Assembly (NCBI GenBank): GCA_019236085.1
Contig: JAFAJR010000184.1
Coordinates: 1-10,053, forward strand
Length of the DNA stretch: 10,053 nt
From: Candidatus Dormiibacterota bacterium
Lineage (GTDB): Bacteria; Chloroflexota; Dormibacteria; Aeolococcales; Aeolococcaceae
Direction of reading: 5' to 3'
The translations under genes and the position numbers were made by a program. A model generated the notes under the pieces. The model did not search any database. It was not told where the DNA came from and worked only from the letters and a program-made list of their open reading frames with translations. Every line of letters starts with the position of its first letter. Within the stretch, counting starts at the first letter, position 1. Shown piece by piece: positions 1 through 7,279 of the stretch.

Positions 1-3
1 GGC

Positions 4-48
4 GCCAGTGCCGAAGGTTGACATCTGGGAATGACCAACGGCACTGGT
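4..48. promoter_or_regulatory. Inverted-repeat element upstream of the small ORF and malic enzyme
   Basis: CCAGTGCCG (5-13) is the exact reverse complement of CGGCACTGG (39-47), with 25 bases between. The right arm ends 32 bases before the ATG at 80, a normal place for an operator or activator site. The left arm is nearly the same as one at 7280-7290, and CTGGG and CCAAC occur in the same order between the arms in both elements. CCAGTGCCGAAGGT (5-18) matches 13 of 14 bases at 2278-2291. The role as an operator is inferred; a weak hairpin in an untranslated leader is the alternative. Confidence 0.45.
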
Positions 49-79
49 ACGGCAACTTCGCGCCGGCCACGCTAGGCGC

Positions 80-337
80 ATGAACACACAGACGGTTCGA
101 TTCGATCGGGCGTACGAGCTGACCGTATCCGTGGCGTACGGCGTCGAGGACGTGGAGCGCGCGGCGGAATCGCTTGACGTTCCGCTCTGTGGCCAGGAGA
201 CCGACGCGATCCTCGCCGACCTGGATTCCGAGTCCGCCGCGCTGGCTTCCGCGGCGGTCAGATCGGCGGTGGCCTCGCGCATCTACGAAGACCTGACCCG
301 GGTCGCGCGAGCCCACGGTCTGTCCGACGACGACTGA
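80..337 (+). CDS. Small uncharacterised protein, 85 aa
   Basis: I do not recognise this protein. It is short and acidic, with a DDD end, and mostly helix-favouring residues. It has no signal peptide, membrane segment or metal motif; its one Cys is residue 37. The start at 80 has only a weak AGG-type ribosome site in TAGGCGC just before it. Amino acid composition looks like a real protein: it is not the Arg/His-rich type made by shadow frames in GC-rich DNA. It lies 34 bp before the malic enzyme in the same direction, and the inverted-repeat element at 4-48 sits in front of it. It is therefore probably the first gene of a two-gene transcript. No function can be assigned from the sequence. Confidence 0.6.
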   Translation: MNTQTVRFDRAYELTVSVAYGVEDVERAAESLDVPLCGQETDAILADLDSESAALASAAVRSAVASRIYEDLTRVARAHGLSDDD

Positions 338-342
338 CAGCC

Positions 343-362
343 AACGCCGCCATGGCGGCGTT
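343..362. repeat. Perfect 20-bp palindrome before the malic enzyme start
   Basis: AACGCCGCCATGGCGGCGTT is its own reverse complement over all 20 bases. It fills most of the 34-bp gap between the small ORF (stop at 337) and the malic enzyme ATG at 372. It ends 9 bases before that ATG, so it covers the place where a ribosome binding site would sit. As RNA it could fold into a GC-rich hairpin; as DNA it could be a protein site. Either role is inferred. Confidence 0.6.
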
Positions 363-372
363 CCTGCGCTGA
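352..372 (+). other. Six-codon mini-ORF overlapping the malic enzyme start
   Basis: An ATG inside the palindrome (352) opens a frame reading M-A-A-F-L-R and stops at TGA 370-372. That TGA shares its A with the malic enzyme ATG at 372 (TGATG), the classical layout for translational coupling. No good Shine-Dalgarno precedes the mini-ORF, so translation is unproven and chance remains possible. Confidence 0.25.
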
Positions 373-2093
373 TGTCCCCCCTCGAGCAACCGGGTACCCG
401 GCGATACCGCATCGCAGCCGACGACGCGCTGGAAACGGCGTTGCGTGGCCGCGCAGTGCTGCGCGACCCTATGCTCAACAAGGGGTCGGCATTCAGCACT
501 GGCGAACGCCGAGCGCTTGGACTCACAGGCTTGCTGCCGCCCGCGACCAAAACGCTTGAGGAGCAGGCGGCGCGGGTGTACGCCCAGTACCACGAGCAGC
601 CCGACGACCTGGCCAAGCACCGACATCTCACCGCGCTGCAGGACCGCAACGAGGTGCTCTTCTACGCGGTGCTGTCGCAACACCTGCGCGAGATGCTGCC
701 CATCGTGTACACGCCGACCATTGGCGCGGCGATCGAACGGTACAGCCACGAATACCAGCGGCCGCGCGGCGTGTATCTTTCGATCGAGGACCCCGGCGGT
801 ATCGCCGACGCGTTGCGCAACTTTGGGGCCGGTCCAGACGATATCGACTTGCTGGTGGCCACCGACGCGGAGGCGATCCTGGGCATTGGTGACTGGGGCG
901 TCGGCGGCATCGACATCGCCGTGGGCAAACTCGCCGTCTACACGGCGGCGGCGGGCATCAATCCCATGCGGGTGATGCCGGTGATGCTCGACGCGGGCAC
1001 CAACCGTGAGACGTTGCTTAACGACCCCATGTACCTGGGATACCGACATTCGCGAGTCCGGGGCGATCCCTATGACGCCTTCATCGACGCATATGTGCAG
1101 GCGGCGCACAGCTTATTTCCCAACGCGATCCTGCATTGGGAGGACTTCGGCCCCAGCAGCGCACGCCGCATCCTGCAGCGGTACCGGGGCTCGGTGTGCA
1201 CCTTCAACGACGATATCCAGGGCACCGGCGCGACCGTGCTCGCGGCGGTGCTCGCTGCTGTGAAGGCGTCCCACTTAACACTGCGCGAGCAGCGGGTCGT
1301 GCTGCTCGGCCCGGGGACTGCAGGCAGCGGCATCGTCGACCAACTGCGCGACGCGATGGTCACCGACGGGCTCTCCGTAAAGGACGCAGCCGGACACTTC
1401 TGGTGCGTGGGGCGGCACGGGCTGCTTCTGGAGTCAATGGCGGCGACGCTGCGTGACTTCCAAGTCCCCCTGGCTCGGCGCGACTCAGAGGTGGACGGCT
1501 GGCTGCGCGGCGACGACGGCATCGAGTTGCTCGAGGTAGTGCGGCGGGTGCAGCCGACCCTACTGATCGGAACCTCCGGAATCCCGGGATCCTTCAGCGA
1601 GACCGTGGTGCGCGAGATGGCCGCGCACGTTGTCACCCCGGTGATCCTGCCGCTGTCGAATCCCACAGCACTGTCGGAAGGGCTGCCGTCCGACCTGGTG
1701 GTCTGGACGGAAGGACGCGCACTGATCGCCACCGGCAGCCCGTTTCCGCCCGTGACCCATGCCGGCGTGACCCACGTCATTGCTCAAGCCAACAACGCGC
1801 TGCTCTTTCCGGGCATTGGTCTGGGGACGCTCGTGGCCAGAGCTCGTGCGATGAGTGACGGCATGTTCGCCGCTGCCGCCCGGGCGGTCGCCGGGCTGGT
1901 CGACGCCTCGCAGCCGGGCGGGTCTTTGCTGCCCCAGGTCGACGACCTGCGCCCGGTCTCGGCGACCGTCGCCGTGGCGGTGGCCCAGGCCGCGGCGGCC
2001 GAGGGGCTGGCACAGGTCCAGCTTGACGACGTCGTGCAGCAGGTGCAGAACGCGATGTGGCAGCCGCTATATCGCCCGGTGCGTGCCGTCTAG
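372..2093 (+). CDS. Malic enzyme, large NAD-type (malate to pyruvate)
   Basis: Oxidative decarboxylation of malate to pyruvate and CO2 with reduction of NAD(P); cytosolic. At 573 aa it is the large-subunit class, and it reads much like M. tuberculosis Mez (from memory). Seen in order: LNKGSAF (35-41), catalytic Tyr113 in VYTPT, GDWGVGGI (173-180), catalytic Lys186 in GKLAVYTA, metal ligands Glu257-Asp258 in HWEDFG, FNDDIQGTGA (278-287, with Asp281), the dinucleotide-binding G313-x-G315-xx-G318, PLSNPT (427-432) and AQANNALLFPGIGLG (471-485). All key residues are present. The start at 372 keeps the usual N-terminal stretch before LNKG, but no clear Shine-Dalgarno is seen; a 20-bp palindrome occupies that position. 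NAD versus NADP preference cannot be read safely. It would feed pyruvate to the oxidoreductase operon that converges on it. Confidence 0.95.
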   Translation: MSPLEQPGTRRYRIAADDALETALRGRAVLRDPMLNKGSAFSTGERRALGLTGLLPPATKTLEEQAARVYAQYHEQPDDLAKHRHLTALQDRNEVLFYAVLSQHLREMLPIVYTPTIGAAIERYSHEYQRPRGVYLSIEDPGGIADALRNFGAGPDDIDLLVATDAEAILGIGDWGVGGIDIAVGKLAVYTAAAGINPMRVMPVMLDAGTNRETLLNDPMYLGYRHSRVRGDPYDAFIDAYVQAAHSLFPNAILHWEDFGPSSARRILQRYRGSVCTFNDDIQGTGATVLAAVLAAVKASHLTLREQRVVLLGPGTAGSGIVDQLRDAMVTDGLSVKDAAGHFWCVGRHGLLLESMAATLRDFQVPLARRDSEVDGWLRGDDGIELLEVVRRVQPTLLIGTSGIPGSFSETVVREMAAHVVTPVILPLSNPTALSEGLPSDLVVWTEGRALIATGSPFPPVTHAGVTHVIAQANNALLFPGIGLGTLVARARAMSDGMFAAAARAVAGLVDASQPGGSLLPQVDDLRPVSATVAVAVAQAAAAEGLAQVQLDDVVQQVQNAMWQPLYRPVRAV

Positions 2094-2138
2094 CCGGCAG
2101 CAGCCAGAACCCGTGCGCAGCATCGAGGCGGTAGCAAA

Positions 2139-2218
2139 AGAAAACCACCGGTCGGTACTTCGCTCGCCCCGTTTACTTCACTCGGCTGCGACGACGCGAG
2201 TCCCGGCGGTGGTTTCTT
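2139..2218. terminator. Long inverted repeat between convergent genes, candidate terminator or RNA structure
   Basis: AAACCACCG (2142-2150) pairs exactly with CGGTGGTTT (2207-2215). The stem extends by AAG/CTT (2138-2140 with 2216-2218) across one bulged A. The loop is about 56 bases, long for a simple terminator. Read on the minus strand the hairpin runs into GGTTTTCTTTTGC, so it looks more terminator-like in that direction; on the plus strand it is followed by CTTCTGTTG. The loop holds a near-exact direct repeat, TACTTCGCTCG (2156-2166) and TACTTCACTCG (2174-2184). It may end the malic enzyme and oxidoreductase transcripts from both sides, or belong to a small RNA. Confidence 0.4.
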
Positions 2219-2277
2219 CTGTTGCAGTCCCCGTCTGTCAGGAACACCATGATCATCTCGCCCTGGCAGCGTTCGGA

Positions 2278-2295
2278 CCAGGGCCGAAGGTCACC
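2278..2295. promoter_or_regulatory. Recurrent CCAGGGCCG-type motif in the convergent gap
   Basis: CCAGGGCCGAAGGTCACC matches the motif at 5-18 in 13 of 14 bases, and the one at 7281-7298 in 16 of 18. It contains GGGCC-GAAG-GTCAC (2281-2294), which has the GGGAC-N4-GTCCC layout with eight of ten arm bases. It lies at the 3' ends of two converging genes, where no known start is nearby, so it is either a chance match or the promoter of an unannotated RNA. Confidence 0.25.
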
Positions 2296-2314
2296 AACTT
2301 ACCCCCGCCGGTCA

Positions 2315-2752
2315 TTACATGCCGGTGCCCGCGAGGGCGCGCACGGCGTGGCCGAAGCCCCGGCCTGTCACCGTGGCGGGGGTGATGCGCACGATGCGGT
2401 CCGCATCGGGGAAGGCCCAGCTGCGCAGCAGCGCGACGCGCAGCTGCCGCCGTTCGGCGTCATCCATGACGTCCTCGGCAACGCCGGTGAGCAGCACGCT
2501 CCAGCCCCAGGAGCCATCGGCAGCGTAGTCGTCGGTTTCGAAGGCGACGGGTGCGTTCGCCGCCGCGGCCCCGAATTTGAGGCTCGACACGGTGCGGAAG
2601 ACGACGCGCTCGTCCAGCAGCACGAAGTTGACCGGCTGGATGAGCGGCCCTTCCGGCCGGCTGATGCCGACGCGGCCGACATGGACGCTGCGCAAGAGCT
2701 TGAAACACTGGGTGGCGGAGAGCCGACGCAGCCGCGACGCGGTCATGCTCAT
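2315..2752 (-). CDS. Split-barrel (PPOX-fold) flavin- or F420-binding protein, 145 aa
   Basis: Small single-domain protein of the pyridoxamine-phosphate-oxidase-like split-barrel superfamily. Seen: CFKLLRSVHVGRVGI (16-30), the strand and loop IQPVNFVLLDERVVFRT (38-54), SSLKFGAAAANAPVAFETDDY (56-76) and GWSVLLTGVAEDV (83-95), in the order usual for this family. Members bind FMN, FAD, F420 or heme; the exact cofactor and substrate cannot be read here. Its ATG overlaps the stop of the upstream flavoprotein as ATGA (2752-2749), so it is translationally coupled and is the last gene of the operon. A second in-frame ATG at 2746 has GAAGAGG about seven bases ahead and may be the true start. Related proteins occur in the mycobacterial dormancy (DosR) regulon, as I recall. 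It ends in TAA at 2315-2317. Confidence 0.85.
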   Translation of the reverse strand: MSMTASRLRRLSATQCFKLLRSVHVGRVGISRPEGPLIQPVNFVLLDERVVFRTVSSLKFGAAAANAPVAFETDDYAADGSWGWSVLLTGVAEDVMDDAERRQLRVALLRSWAFPDADRIVRITPATVTGRGFGHAVRALAGTGM

Positions 2753-4401
2753 ACCTCTTCGGGCACCATCGCGATGGCGCCGCACGGACATTCCGCCGCG
2801 CAGAGGCCGCAGCCCTTGCAGAAATCGAGGTCGATCGCGTAACCGTACGGCTCGCCGGGCTGCAGCTTGTGCACGGCATTGTCGGGACACACTCCATAGC
2901 AGTTGTCACACGCGAAGCAGTTGCCGCACGAGAGGCAGCGCCGTGCTTCAAACAACGCGGTGCTTCCGTCGAGGCCAGCGACCACCTCCTCGAAGGTCGA
3001 GCGCCGCCGCGCAAGGTCCAACTGCGGCCGCACCGTGGCCGGTGCGTCGGAGTAGTACCAGGGGTTGAGCATGTCGAATGACACCAACTCGTGCTTGGGC
3101 TGGGGCCGGTACTCGCCGCCGCGCAGCCACGAATCGATGTGCCGCGCTGCTTTCTTGCCGTGCCCGATGCCGACGGTCACGGTGCGCTCGGCCGGCACCA
3201 TGTCACCACCGGCGAAGATCCCCGGATACCCGGTCATCATGGTGCTGCCGATGGTGACGACCCCGTCCACCACGTCGACCCCGGGGACTCCGTTCAGCAG
3301 CGACAGATCGGTCTCCTGCCCCAGCGCCAACACCAGCGAATCGGCGCGCAGCTCCTCCAGCTCCCCGGTGGGCTGCGGAAACCCCGTTGCGTCGAGCTCC
3401 ATCTTCTCCAGCAGCAGTTTGCCCGCGTCGGCGTGCTTGATGGTCGACAGCCACTTCATGACGACCCCTTCCTCCAGCGCTTCCTCGACTTCGATGTCGT
3501 GCGCGGGCATGCGATCTCGGGTGCGCCGGTACACCACGATGGCGTCGGTGGCGCCGAGCCGCTTGGCGGTGCGCGCCGCGTCCATCGCTGTGTTGCCGCC
3601 ACCATAGACCACAACTTGTCGCCCGAGGAGCGGCTTGTCGTCGCCCTCCATGCTGCGTAGTAGAGAGACCGCGTCGAGGATGTGCGCCGCTTCTCCGGCT
3701 GGGATGTACGCGCGCTTGCCGATCTGCGCGCCGACGGCGAGAAACGCTGCGTGGAAACCGCCCTCGTGTATGGCGTCCAAAATGTTGCGCACGGTGGTGT
3801 CGAGACGCAGGGTGACACCCATGTCGACGATGCGCTGCACCTCGGCGTCCAGGATGTCGCGCGGCAGCCGGTACGTGGGGATGCCGAAGCGCATCATGCC
3901 GCCGGCGATGGGTCCCGCTTCCTGGATCTCAACGTCATGTCCGAGGCGTCGGAGGTGATACGCCGCCGACAATCCGGACGGCCCTGCTCCGACCACGAGC
4001 ACGCGCTTGCCGCTCCGCGGCGCAGTGAGGGGCACTGTCCACTCGTGTTTGATCGCCTCGTCACCGAGGAAGCGTTCGACCGCGCTAATGCCCACCGCCG
4101 CGTCCAGCTGCGCGCGGTTGCATGACGTCTCGCAGGGGTGGTAGCAAACCCGGCCCATCACAGCCGGCAGCGGATTGTCCTGCATGATCTGGCGCCAGGC
4201 CGTTTCATAACTGCCGTCCTCAGCGTGGTACAGCCACTGCTGCACGTTCTCGCGGGCGGGACAGGCGTCGGCGCAGGGCGGCAGCCGGTGCACGTAGACG
4301 GCGCGCTCGGTTCGCCAGGATCCCGTCTTATTCGCCAGACTGGAACCGACGTCGAGGGTGATGGCGAACGGCTTCTCTGGAACGAACGGCTTCGCCATCA
4401 T
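2749..4401 (-). CDS. GltD-like FAD/NAD(P) oxidoreductase fused to a 2[4Fe-4S] ferredoxin domain
   Basis: Probably moves electrons between the ferredoxin-type clusters of the 2-oxoacid oxidoreductase and NAD(P). The N-terminus carries the GltD-type cluster cysteines C43, C47, C86, C90 and C94. The FAD fingerprint VVGAGPSGLSAAYHL lies at 136-150, the NAD(P) fingerprint VVYGGGNTAMDAARTAKRLG at 264-283, and the second FAD-binding motif YPGIFAGGD at 392-400. The C-terminal domain has two CxxCxxCxxxCP clusters: C495/C498/C501/C505 and C528/C531/C534/C538. Extra cysteines are C489, C492 and C540. This tail replaces the separate delta (ferredoxin) subunit of four-subunit oxidoreductases; 550 aa fits GltD plus ferredoxin. 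The ATG at 4401 overlaps the beta stop by four bases (ATGA), with GGGG just upstream. A second ATG follows at once. A GltD subunit of glutamate synthase is unlikely, as no GltB is nearby. Confidence 0.9.
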   Translation of the reverse strand: MMAKPFVPEKPFAITLDVGSSLANKTGSWRTERAVYVHRLPPCADACPARENVQQWLYHAEDGSYETAWRQIMQDNPLPAVMGRVCYHPCETSCNRAQLDAAVGISAVERFLGDEAIKHEWTVPLTAPRSGKRVLVVGAGPSGLSAAYHLRRLGHDVEIQEAGPIAGGMMRFGIPTYRLPRDILDAEVQRIVDMGVTLRLDTTVRNILDAIHEGGFHAAFLAVGAQIGKRAYIPAGEAAHILDAVSLLRSMEGDDKPLLGRQVVVYGGGNTAMDAARTAKRLGATDAIVVYRRTRDRMPAHDIEVEEALEEGVVMKWLSTIKHADAGKLLLEKMELDATGFPQPTGELEELRADSLVLALGQETDLSLLNGVPGVDVVDGVVTIGSTMMTGYPGIFAGGDMVPAERTVTVGIGHGKKAARHIDSWLRGGEYRPQPKHELVSFDMLNPWYYSDAPATVRPQLDLARRRSTFEEVVAGLDGSTALFEARRCLSCGNCFACDNCYGVCPDNAVHKLQPGEPYGYAIDLDFCKGCGLCAAECPCGAIAMVPEEV

Positions 4402-5408
4402 CCGGCCCCGTCAGCCGCAGTCTCGAGCAATCCGAATCGCGCGATGTTGCGGTCGGCGATGGCTTGCAGCCGCGCCACGACGTCCGGCCGCGGTATCGCG
4501 CCGAAGAGGTGCGCGTAGCGCTTCTGTGGACGCAGGTACTCCTCCACCGGCACGCGTTTGCGAATCCTGGTCGCCGCCGTGACGGTACCGTGCTCGGCTT
4601 CGAACACGGGGAAGAGCCCGCACTGCGTCGCCAGGCGCGCAATGCTGACCGACGCCCCGGACTCACAGCCCCACCCCAATGGACACGTGACCAACAGATG
4701 CAGGTAGCGTGCGCCGTGGAAGGACATGGCGCGCTCGACCTTGGCCTCGACGTCGTGCAGGTCGGCGATGGTCGCCGTGGCCACGTAGGGGATCTCGTGT
4801 GCCATCGCGATCAAGGGTAGGTTCTTACCCTGCCCGAAGCTGTTGCCGGGCTGCGGTCCCACCGCTTCACTGGTCGCGGTGCGCGCCGCGGGCGGCGTGG
4901 CGCCGGAGCGCTGCACGCCGGTGTTCATGTACGCCTCGTTGTCGTAGCAGATGAAGAGCACATCGTCGTTGCGCTCGAACATCCCCGACAGACATCCCAG
5001 TCCGATGTCGACGGTGCCGCCGTCCCCCGCCTGGCCCACCACGCGCACGTCGCTGCGGCCCTTGACGCGCAGTGCGGCTGCGATGCCGGTGGCGACCGCG
5101 GGCGCGTTGCCGAACAGCGAGTGCATCCAGGGCAGCTGCCACGACGTCTCGGGGTACGGCGTGGAGAACACCTCGAGGCAGCCGGTGGCATTGGCGGCAA
5201 TCAGTCTGTTGTCTGTCGCGCGCATCGCCGCGTCGAGCGCGTATCGCGCGCCGAGCGCCTCCCCGCATCCCTGACACGCGCGATGGCCTGAGGTCAGCGT
5301 GTTCGAGCGTCGCTCGTCAGATTGCACGGTGCGCTGTGCCGGGTCGAGCAGACGGTTGCCGGCGACGAAGCTCCCGGTCTGATAGAACTTGATGGGCTGA
5401 TAGGGCAT
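4398..5408 (-). CDS. porB: 2-oxoacid (pyruvate):ferredoxin oxidoreductase, beta subunit (ThDP)
   Basis: Carries thiamine diphosphate and the proximal [4Fe-4S] cluster of the complex that cleaves a 2-oxoacid to acyl-CoA, CO2 and reduced ferredoxin. Seen: cluster cysteines C45 and C48 in HRACQGCGE, C77 in ATGCLEV and C242 in LLVTCPLGW. The ThDP/Mg motif starts at GDGGTVDIG (128-136) and runs to YDNEAYMNTGVQRSG (155-169). The 336-aa length suits a beta subunit. The start at 5408 is chosen because AGGAG sits nine bases ahead and the family N-terminus begins near here; the frame stays open further upstream but reads as Arg-rich shadow of the alpha gene. Eleven bases separate it from the alpha stop, and its own stop overlaps the next gene as ATGA. 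Pyruvate is the favoured substrate given the nearby malic enzyme, but a branched-chain 2-oxoacid cannot be excluded. Confidence 0.92.
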   Translation of the reverse strand: MPYQPIKFYQTGSFVAGNRLLDPAQRTVQSDERRSNTLTSGHRACQGCGEALGARYALDAAMRATDNRLIAANATGCLEVFSTPYPETSWQLPWMHSLFGNAPAVATGIAAALRVKGRSDVRVVGQAGDGGTVDIGLGCLSGMFERNDDVLFICYDNEAYMNTGVQRSGATPPAARTATSEAVGPQPGNSFGQGKNLPLIAMAHEIPYVATATIADLHDVEAKVERAMSFHGARYLHLLVTCPLGWGCESGASVSIARLATQCGLFPVFEAEHGTVTAATRIRKRVPVEEYLRPQKRYAHLFGAIPRPDVVARLQAIADRNIARFGLLETAADGAG

Positions 5409-5419
5409 GGTCCTGCTCC

Positions 5420-6673
5420 TCACACAGGCCGTGCGGCGACCACGCCCAGGTCCCGCAGCAGATTCTCTGCGTGCGGTCCGGAGCGGCGCCGCTCGCGGGT
5501 ACGCCGCAGCTCCCGTTCGACCAGCGAGGTGTTGAGGTCCAAGAAGGTCAGCGGCTGCAAGCGGTCGGCGATGGCGTCGTCGAACACGCGGTGCAACGCA
5601 GCACGGGTGACGGCCCGTCCCCCGAGTCCTGCGACGACGGTGTAGACGGGTTGCGGCGCACCCGGCAGCGCGACACGCACATTGAGCGACACGATGCCGC
5701 CGATGCCGATGGCGAAGGCCCGCTCCACGACCACGATCCGTGCCGCGTGCGCGGTCGCCTGCCACACCTCGCTCTGCGGGAAGGGCCGGAAGGTCTTGAT
5801 GCCGACCACACCGATGGGCACTCCCATCTCGCGCAGCTCATCGACGGCGTCTTTGATGGTGCCCAGCACCGAGCCGAGGGCGACCACGACCGTCTCCGCA
5901 TCCTCGGTGCGGTACGTCTGCAGCAAGCCACCCGAGGTGCGGCCAAATGCCGCCGCGAAGCCGGCGCTCACCTCGGGGATCAGGTCGAGGGCGCGCATCT
6001 GCTTGAGGTGGGCCAGGTAACGGACCTCGGTGAAGGCCTCGGGGCCGACCATTGCGCCGATGGAGATCGGCTGATCGGGGTCGAGCACCTGCTGCGGCTC
6101 GAAAGCCGGCAGGAACGCGTCCACCTGCTCCTGCTCGGGAACGTCGATGGGCTCCACCGCGTGGGTGAGCACGTAGCCGTCCATGCACACCATCACCGGG
6201 AGCGACAGTGTCTCGGCGATGCGGAAGGCTTGAAGGTGCAGATCCACTGCCTCTTGATTGCTTTCGGCGTACAGCTGGATCCAGCCGGAGTCGCGCTGCG
6301 ACATGGAGTCGGAGTGGTCATTCCAGATGTTGATCGGCGCGCCAATCGCACGGTTGGCTACCGTCATGACGATGGGTAATCCGAGTCCCGCGGCGTTGTA
6401 GACGGCTTCGACCATGAAGAGCAGCCCCTGGCTCGCCGTCGCGGTGTACGCGCGTGCGCCCGCAGCTGACGCCCCGATGGCGACGGACATGGCGGCGAAC
6501 TCGGATTCGACGTTGATGAATTCGCACGGTGCCAGCGCGCCGGATTTGACCTGCTCGGAGAGTGCTTCGACGATGTGCGTCTGGGGAGAGATGGGATAGG
6601 CGCAGATCACCTCCGGCCGGGCCAGCGCGACGGCGCGGGCCACGGCGCGCGATCCCTCAATCTGCGCGCGCAC
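5420..6673 (-). CDS. porA: 2-oxoacid (pyruvate):ferredoxin oxidoreductase, alpha subunit
   Basis: Partner of the beta subunit; it completes the thiamine site and binds the 2-oxoacid and CoA. Seen (numbering from GTG 6673): RAQIEGSRAVA (2-12), YPISPQTHIVEALS (26-39), the thiamine-activating region FINVESEFAAM (52-62), the long conserved run ANRAIGAPINIWNDHSD (106-122), and the second domain beginning around residue 260 with VVVALGSVLGTIKDAVDELR. At 417 aa it is normal for a stand-alone alpha subunit. The GTG start is preferred because homologues begin just before IEGSRA and GGGG lies a few bases upstream; an ATG 57 bases further up would add Arg/Cys-rich residues out of the gamma gene. It overlaps gamma by 17 bases. 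The YPISPQT form is typical of pyruvate-type alpha subunits as I remember them. Confidence 0.92.
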   Translation of the reverse strand: MRAQIEGSRAVARAVALARPEVICAYPISPQTHIVEALSEQVKSGALAPCEFINVESEFAAMSVAIGASAAGARAYTATASQGLLFMVEAVYNAAGLGLPIVMTVANRAIGAPINIWNDHSDSMSQRDSGWIQLYAESNQEAVDLHLQAFRIAETLSLPVMVCMDGYVLTHAVEPIDVPEQEQVDAFLPAFEPQQVLDPDQPISIGAMVGPEAFTEVRYLAHLKQMRALDLIPEVSAGFAAAFGRTSGGLLQTYRTEDAETVVVALGSVLGTIKDAVDELREMGVPIGVVGIKTFRPFPQSEVWQATAHAARIVVVERAFAIGIGGIVSLNVRVALPGAPQPVYTVVAGLGGRAVTRAALHRVFDDAIADRLQPLTFLDLNTSLVERELRRTRERRRSGPHAENLLRDLGVVAARPV

Positions 6674-7244
6674 CGACCAATCCCCGCTGCCGCAGCACCG
6701 TGTCGTACGCCTGCGCGGCGCCGGCGACATTGCCCGCAGCCGCGGTGCCGCTGAACCGCTGCCCGATCGCCGTCGTCACGGATTCCAGGGACACGACCCC
6801 GGTCAGCGCGGCAAATCCGCCCAGCAGCACCGCGTTGGGCAGCGGCCGGCCGAGGGTATCGCGGGCGATCTCGGTGGCGGGCAGCGTCAGCACGCGGTCG
6901 GCCTGCAAGCGCGATGCGAGCTCGGCGAGCCCGAGCTGATCAATGCCGCGGCTGGAGTTGACCAGCACGAACCCGTCGGGCGAGAGCCCGTTGAACACGT
7001 CGACCTGGTGCAGCAGGGTCGGATCCTGAATGATCAACGCGTCGGGGCTGGCCACCGGCTCATGGCTGCGGATCTCCCGCTCGTCGATGCGGCAGAACGC
7101 CACCACCGGCGCGCCGGTGCGTTCCGAGCCGAAGCTGGGGAAGGCTTGCGCCTCGCGGCCCTCGATGAATGCGGCCATGGAGAGCATCTCGGCGGCCGTT
7201 ACCACACCCTGCCCCCCGCGGCCATGAATGCGCACCTGGAACAT
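6657..7244 (-). CDS. porC: 2-oxoacid (pyruvate):ferredoxin oxidoreductase, gamma subunit
   Basis: First gene of the five-gene operon. It is a single POR-gamma domain of 195 aa, which is normal length; it sits at the interface of the complex and is linked with CoA binding. Seen: RIHGRGGQGVVTAAEML (5-21), the hallmark FPSFGSERTGAPVVAF (35-50), DPTLL (74-78), VLVNSS (93-98) and GRPLPNAVLLGGFAA (132-146). The ATG at 7244 is the only reasonable start ahead of VRIHGRGGQG. No strong Shine-Dalgarno is seen, only GGGAA and GTGG further up. The stop TGA at 6659-6657 lies inside the alpha gene. The promoter should lie in 7245-7382, shared with the divergent hemerythrin gene. Confidence 0.93.
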   Translation of the reverse strand: MFQVRIHGRGGQGVVTAAEMLSMAAFIEGREAQAFPSFGSERTGAPVVAFCRIDEREIRSHEPVASPDALIIQDPTLLHQVDVFNGLSPDGFVLVNSSRGIDQLGLAELASRLQADRVLTLPATEIARDTLGRPLPNAVLLGGFAALTGVVSLESVTTAIGQRFSGTAAAGNVAGAAQAYDTVLRQRGLVGARAD

Positions 7245-7279
7245 TGCACAGCCACGTTCCCACCCGAACGGCTCTCATT

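Noticed and set aside
18..23. TTGACA, an exact sigma-70-type -35 hexamer
   Set aside because: No -10-like TANNNT is found at 16-18 bases downstream, and it overlaps the inverted-repeat element. A promoter may be here but this does not show it.
258..1109. Long minus-strand frame of 283 codons across the malic enzyme start
   Set aside because: Its product is rich in Arg, His and Gly with no recognisable motif, and it lies wholly against a gene with all catalytic residues. It is a GC-rich shadow frame.
2260..2284. GCCCTGG / CCAGGGC 7-bp inverted repeat with an 11-base loop
   Set aside because: Too short and common in GC-rich sequence to call a terminator; no T-run follows on either strand.
5409..5765. 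Upstream extension of the beta-subunit frame by 119 codons
   Set aside because: The added residues are Arg/Ala-rich shadow of the alpha gene; the ATG at 5408 has a good AGGAG and matches the family N-terminus.
5782..5795. AGGGCCGGAAGGTC, resembling the recurring motif
   Set aside because: It is inside the alpha-subunit coding region and needs an inserted base to align. I treat it as background and as a warning that such matches arise by chance in this GC-rich DNA.
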